In this document: positions 6,208 to 8,979 of the stretch, in pieces | Layout: each line of letters begins with the position of its first letter | How positions within the stretch are numbered: position 1 is the first letter of the stretch | Position numbers and translations under genes: made by a program | NCBI GenBank assembly: GCA_012271025.1 | Contig: JAAXHF010000012.1 | Coordinates: 1-8,979 of the forward strand | Reading direction: 5' to 3' | From: Deltaproteobacteria bacterium | Lineage (GTDB): Bacteria > Desulfobacterota_B > Binatia > Bin18 | DNA: 8,979 bases | The notes under the pieces: generated by a model | Databases searched by the model: none | What the model was told of the DNA's origin: nothing | The model's input: only the letters and a program-made list of their open reading frames with translations

Positions 6208-7239
6208 ATGAAAATCGGTTACATGCCCGACACCCACGGCGGCCCCTACGAACAGCCGGAGCCGTCCCCCGAGGCGGCCGCAGCCTTCTGCGATCAGCTG
6301 TTGCGCGAGGGCATCGAGGCCGAACGGGCCGGCTTTGACGGCATCTTCCTGCCCGAGCGTCACCACCGGACGGAAACCATGTTCCCGCCCCCGCTGATCA
6401 TGCTGGCCGGCTATGCCACCCGCACCGAGCGGGTCGATCTGGGTGCCTTTGTGCTCCAGCCGCCGTACTATAACCCGCTGCATCTGGCCGAGGACGTGGC
6501 CATGATCGACCTGATGTCCAAAGGCCGGGTCGTGCTGGGGGTCGGCCTGGGCTATCACCCGGACTATTTTCGGCTGTTCAACGCTCCGTATCAGCAGCGC
6601 TTCTCCCGCTTTGAGGAAAGCCTGGACATCCTGCGCCAGGCCTGGACGAGCCACCAGCCGTTCTCCTATCACGGCAAGCGCTTTCAGTTCGACAACATCA
6701 TGCTGACCCCCAAACCCTACCAGCCGGGCGGACCACCGCTGTGGATTGGGGCGGCCTATCCGGAAGCCATCAAGCGAGCCGGACGGCTGGGCGACGGCTG
6801 GGGCATCCTGCCCTTCTGGGAGCCGGTGGCCAAGCTCCGGGAACAGGCCCAGCTGTACCGCGAGAGCGCCGCTGCCCACCAGCGTCAGCCCAAGGTGGTG
6901 TTGATGCGCGACGGTTGGGTCGCGCCCAGCCGCCAGGAGGCCGAAGCCGTGTTTGGTCCGTTGTGGGTCCAGGAGATGCTGTTTTACTATCGCTGGAACC
7001 TGCTCTCGCCAAACGACGAGTTTCAGTCGGAGGCGGACTTCACGATTGACAAGCTGAGGAAATACCTGGTCATGGGCTCGCCCCAGGAGTGTATTGAGCA
7101 GATTGAGATGTGGACCGAGGTGGTCGGGGCCGATTATTTGATCATGCGCTTTCGTCTGCCCCTGGGACCCAGCCCGGAACGGGTACTGGAGTGCATCCGG
7201 CAGTTCGGGGCCGAGGTCATCCCGCATTTCAAGCCGTAG
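6208..7239 (+). CDS. Luciferase-like (LLM-class) flavin-dependent oxidoreductase
   Basis: A 343-residue protein with the bacterial-luciferase TIM-barrel pattern: MKIGYMPDTHGG (beta-1), EGIEAERAGFDGIFLPERHH (34-53, with the E-x-H-H-like end of beta-2), GYATRTERVDLGAFVL (68-83), YYNPLHLAEDVAMIDLMSKGRVVLGVGLGYHPDYF (87-121) and RFEESLDILRQAW (134-146). KPYQPGGPPLWIGA (169-182) and the AGRLGDGWGI cofactor loop (191-200) complete it. These features match FMN- or F420-dependent monooxygenases/dehydrogenases. It differs clearly from the LLM protein at 2617 and is not a recent duplicate. GGAGG (6199-6203) lies four bases upstream of the start. It is probably cotranscribed with the acyl-CoA dehydrogenase, so it may act on the same compound; the substrate is unknown. 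Confidence 0.91.
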   Translation: MKIGYMPDTHGGPYEQPEPSPEAAAAFCDQLLREGIEAERAGFDGIFLPERHHRTETMFPPPLIMLAGYATRTERVDLGAFVLQPPYYNPLHLAEDVAMIDLMSKGRVVLGVGLGYHPDYFRLFNAPYQQRFSRFEESLDILRQAWTSHQPFSYHGKRFQFDNIMLTPKPYQPGGPPLWIGAAYPEAIKRAGRLGDGWGILPFWEPVAKLREQAQLYRESAAAHQRQPKVVLMRDGWVAPSRQEAEAVFGPLWVQEMLFYYRWNLLSPNDEFQSEADFTIDKLRKYLVMGSPQECIEQIEMWTEVVGADYLIMRFRLPLGPSPERVLECIRQFGAEVIPHFKP

Positions 7240-7261
7240 CATCCGTATCCGGGGAAGTGCC

Positions 7262-7870
7262 ATGCCCACACCTGACGCCCCGCTCATTTTGGCCTCGGCC
7301 TCACCGCGCCGGCGTGAGCTGCTGCACAATGCCGGGCTCCGGTTTCGGGTCATTCCCAGCCAGACCGAGGAAGAGGTCCGGCCGGGCGAAGCCCCGCACA
7401 ACTATGTCCGGCGGACGGCCCGGGACAAGGCCCGGGCGGTTGCCCGTGACCACCCGGCGGCCTGGATTCTGGCCGCCGATACCATCGTTGAGATTGACAG
7501 CCAGATCCTGGGCAAGCCGCGCGACGAGGCCGACGGCAGGCGGATGCTGGGGCTGCTGTCGGGACGCCAACACCGGGTGATGACCGCCTTTGTCGTCCTG
7601 GGCGCCGAGCACCGGGTGGAGCGCCTGGTGACCAGCACAGTCTGCTTCAAACCTCTGTCCGAGGCTCAGATCGGCGCCTACCTGGCCAGCGGTGAACCGG
7701 CGGACAAAGCCGGGGCGTATGCGATCCAGGGCCAGGGGCGGGCGCTCGTGGCCGACATGCAGGGTTCATACACGAATGTAGTTGGCCTGCCCATGGATGA
7801 GGTCCTGGCCTGCCTCCAGGCTCTGGGTATCCAGACTCCCCCGGCCGACCCCGTGGGCAAAGCCTCATGA
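7262..7870 (+). CDS. maf: Maf family nucleoside triphosphate pyrophosphatase
   Basis: A 202-residue Maf/Ham1-fold protein that hydrolyses non-canonical or modified nucleoside triphosphates to monophosphates and pyrophosphate. The family motifs are all present: LILASASPRRRELL (8-21, phosphate-binding), AADTIV (71-76, catalytic Asp73), ILGKP (82-86), MLGLLSGRQHRVMTA (95-109), EPADKAGAYAIQG (145-157) and GSYTNVVGLP (168-177). The DKAGAY-x-I-Q-G and GSYxNVVGLP forms match the YhdE-type dTTP/UTP pyrophosphatase branch rather than the YceF (m7GTP) branch. The upstream GGGGAAG is a modest ribosome-binding site. Its TGA overlaps the ATG of yggS by four bases (ATGA), implying translational coupling. 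The C-terminal 12 residues beyond the fold are Pro-rich and probably disordered. Confidence 0.95.
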   Translation: MPTPDAPLILASASPRRRELLHNAGLRFRVIPSQTEEEVRPGEAPHNYVRRTARDKARAVARDHPAAWILAADTIVEIDSQILGKPRDEADGRRMLGLLSGRQHRVMTAFVVLGAEHRVERLVTSTVCFKPLSEAQIGAYLASGEPADKAGAYAIQGQGRALVADMQGSYTNVVGLPMDEVLACLQALGIQTPPADPVGKAS

Positions 7871-8565
7871 CGGACGTAGCTGACATTGATATCGCGGCAA
7901 ACTATGCCCGGGTGTCTGAGCAGGTCGCCCAGGCCGCGCTGCGCTGCGGTCGCCGACCGGAAGAGATCACGATTGTATGCGCCGCCAAGACCAAAGGAGC
8001 GCCAGCGGTCCGGGCGGCGCTGGCTGCGGGCGCGACAACCATAGGCGAGAATTACGTTCAGGAGGCGCAGGCCAAGCGGGCTGCCATCGCGGCTGCGGGC
8101 GAGTGGCATCTGATCGGTCACCTGCAGCGCAACAAGGCCAAGACTGCGGTATCGCTGTTCAGCCTCATCCACTCGCTCGACAGCATCGGCCTGGCCCGCG
8201 AACTGGACCGCCAGGCGAAAAAACAGGGCCTGACTGTGCGCAGCCTGGTCGAGGTCAGGCTGGGCGGCGAGGCCACCAAGACGGGCCTGGCCGCGGACGA
8301 CCTCGGTCCCCTGCTGGAGACGGTGCAGACCCTGCCGCACCTGCGGGTTGAGGGCTTGATGACGATTCCGCCGCCGAGCCAGCCCGCGCGTCACTATTTT
8401 CGCCGGCTGGCCCGTTTGCGGCACGAGTACGAGGCCATGCAGGCTGCCAATATCAGCCTGCGTGAACTCTCGATGGGCATGACCAACGATTATGCGCCGG
8501 CCATTGAAGAAGGCGCGACCCTGGTGCGGATAGGCCGAGCGATATTTGGCCGGCGTCGGCCGTAG
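7867..8565 (+). CDS. yggS: YggS/PLPBP family pyridoxal 5'-phosphate homeostasis protein
   Basis: A 232-residue single-domain PLP-binding TIM-barrel protein of the YggS/PROSC/YBL036C family, which carries PLP but has no known catalytic activity and helps control vitamin B6 and amino-acid pools. Lys41 in IVCAAKTKGA is the expected Schiff-base lysine. Other signatures are IGENYVQEAQAK (59-70), WHLIGHLQRNKAK (80-92), HSLDSI, VEGLMTIPPP and the phosphate-binding C-terminal block LSMGMTNDYAPAIEEGATLVRIGRAIFG. The start overlaps the maf stop (ATGA at 7867-7870), indicating coupled translation. proC begins 15 bases after its stop; yggS next to proC is a conserved arrangement across many bacteria. Length and motifs are normal. 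Confidence 0.96.
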   Translation: MTDVADIDIAANYARVSEQVAQAALRCGRRPEEITIVCAAKTKGAPAVRAALAAGATTIGENYVQEAQAKRAAIAAAGEWHLIGHLQRNKAKTAVSLFSLIHSLDSIGLARELDRQAKKQGLTVRSLVEVRLGGEATKTGLAADDLGPLLETVQTLPHLRVEGLMTIPPPSQPARHYFRRLARLRHEYEAMQAANISLRELSMGMTNDYAPAIEEGATLVRIGRAIFGRRRP

Positions 8566-8580
8566 AATGGGGCAGCAGAC

Positions 8581-8979
8581 ATGAAACACATCGGATTTAT
8601 CGGGGCGGGCAATATGGCCGGGGCGCTGATCAAGGGCCTACTTGAGGCAAAGCTCTACGCAGCCGAGGACATGGCGGTCAGCGACGCCCTGCCGGCCCAG
8701 CTGCGCAAGGTCAAACGTCAATATGGCGTAGAGGGCATGCGGGACAACACCCGGCTGGCGCAAACCGCCCAAACCGTGGTGCTGTCCGTCAAACCCCAGA
8801 TTCTGGATCAGGTCCTGGCCGAAATCCGACCCGTGGTCACCAGAAAACAGCTGTTCATCTCCATTGCCGCCGGGGTTCCCCTGGCCCGCCTGGAAAGCGG
8901 CCTCGGAGACCGCGCCCGGGTCATTCGGGTCATGCCCAATACCCCGGCCCTGCTGGCAAAAGGCATGGCGGTGGTGACT
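8581..8979 (+). CDS. proC: Pyrroline-5-carboxylate reductase, 3'-truncated by window edge
   Basis: The first 133 codons of ProC, which makes proline from 1-pyrroline-5-carboxylate with NAD(P)H. The protein opens MKHIGFIGAGNMAGALIKGL, with the IGFIGAGNMA Rossmann motif characteristic of ProC. VVLSVKPQ (about 67-74), FISIAAGVPLARLE and VIRVMPNTPALLAKGMA follow; the RVMPNTPA motif is strongly diagnostic. The frame is open to the last base of the window with no stop, so about half of the enzyme (including the dimerisation domain) lies outside. The ATG is preceded by a weak GGGG-containing site. It follows yggS by 15 bases, consistent with the common yggS-proC cluster. Confidence 0.96.
   Translation, partial: MKHIGFIGAGNMAGALIKGLLEAKLYAAEDMAVSDALPAQLRKVKRQYGVEGMRDNTRLAQTAQTVVLSVKPQILDQVLAEIRPVVTRKQLFISIAAGVPLARLESGLGDRARVIRVMPNTPALLAKGMAVVT

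Noticed and set aside
2617..7239. Possible recent duplication of the two luciferase-like genes
   Set aside because: Their sequences share only general superfamily features; loops, lengths and C-termini differ, so they are distant paralogues.
6106..7401. Long minus-strand open frame (431 codons) opposite the acyl-CoA dehydrogenase end, LLM gene and maf start
   Set aside because: It is antisense to three well-supported genes, its translation is rich in Arg, Gly, Pro and His with no recognisable motif, and such long shadows are expected in GC-rich DNA.
7678..8589. Minus-strand open frame of 303 codons opposite maf and yggS
   Set aside because: It lies antisense to two genes with full sets of family motifs and has no domain-like sequence or convincing ribosome-binding site.

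Overview
This is an 8,979-base stretch of GC-rich bacterial chromosome, densely coding with short intergenic gaps and mostly good Shine-Dalgarno sites. No gene-free stretch exceeds about 160 bases. I see no rRNA, tRNA, CRISPR array, insertion sequence or integrase. The gene set is three short-chain dehydrogenases (SDRs), two luciferase-like flavin/F420 oxidoreductases, a PPOX-fold flavoprotein, an acyl-CoA dehydrogenase, a SnoaL-like protein and a cupredoxin-like exported protein. Such sets are typical of metabolically versatile, often uncultured, soil, marine or sponge-associated bacteria (for example Binatota, Tectomicrobia or 'Deltaproteobacteria', or actinobacteria). That placement is inference; nothing here fixes the phylum.

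Layout. Bases 1-533 hold the 3' part of an SDR (+), followed 13 bases later by a secreted cupredoxin-like protein (547-1266, +). A SnoaL-like gene (1273-1674, -) converges on it. After a 151-base divergent spacer with two overlapping inverted repeats come a second SDR (1826-2566, +) and a luciferase-like oxidoreductase (2617-3609, +), separated by five tandem 7-base repeats. A minus-strand pair, SDR (4116-4865) then PPOX-class flavoprotein (3643-4104), converges on that block. A 157-base divergent spacer with repeated ACGTGA elements separates the pair from a plus-strand run: acyl-CoA dehydrogenase (5023-6189), a second luciferase-like oxidoreductase (6208-7239), maf (7262-7870), yggS (7867-8565) and the start of proC (8581 to the window edge).

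How the genes fit together. The left and middle parts look like a redox/catabolic neighbourhood: SDRs interconvert alcohols and ketones, the acyl-CoA dehydrogenase desaturates acyl-CoAs, and the luciferase-like and PPOX proteins use flavin or F420. The substrate cannot be read from sequence. The right end is housekeeping: Maf nucleotide pyrophosphatase, YggS PLP homeostasis and ProC proline biosynthesis, with yggS-proC a widely conserved pair. Spacing would allow the catabolic genes at 5023-7239 to be co-transcribed with these.

The most unusual observation is that the second SDR (1826-2566) keeps its nucleotide-binding motif and active-site lysine but has lost three of the four catalytic tetrad residues (Asn to Asp, Ser to Gly, Tyr to Val). 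The other two SDRs here keep theirs. I found no convincing evidence of a wholly new multi-gene system.
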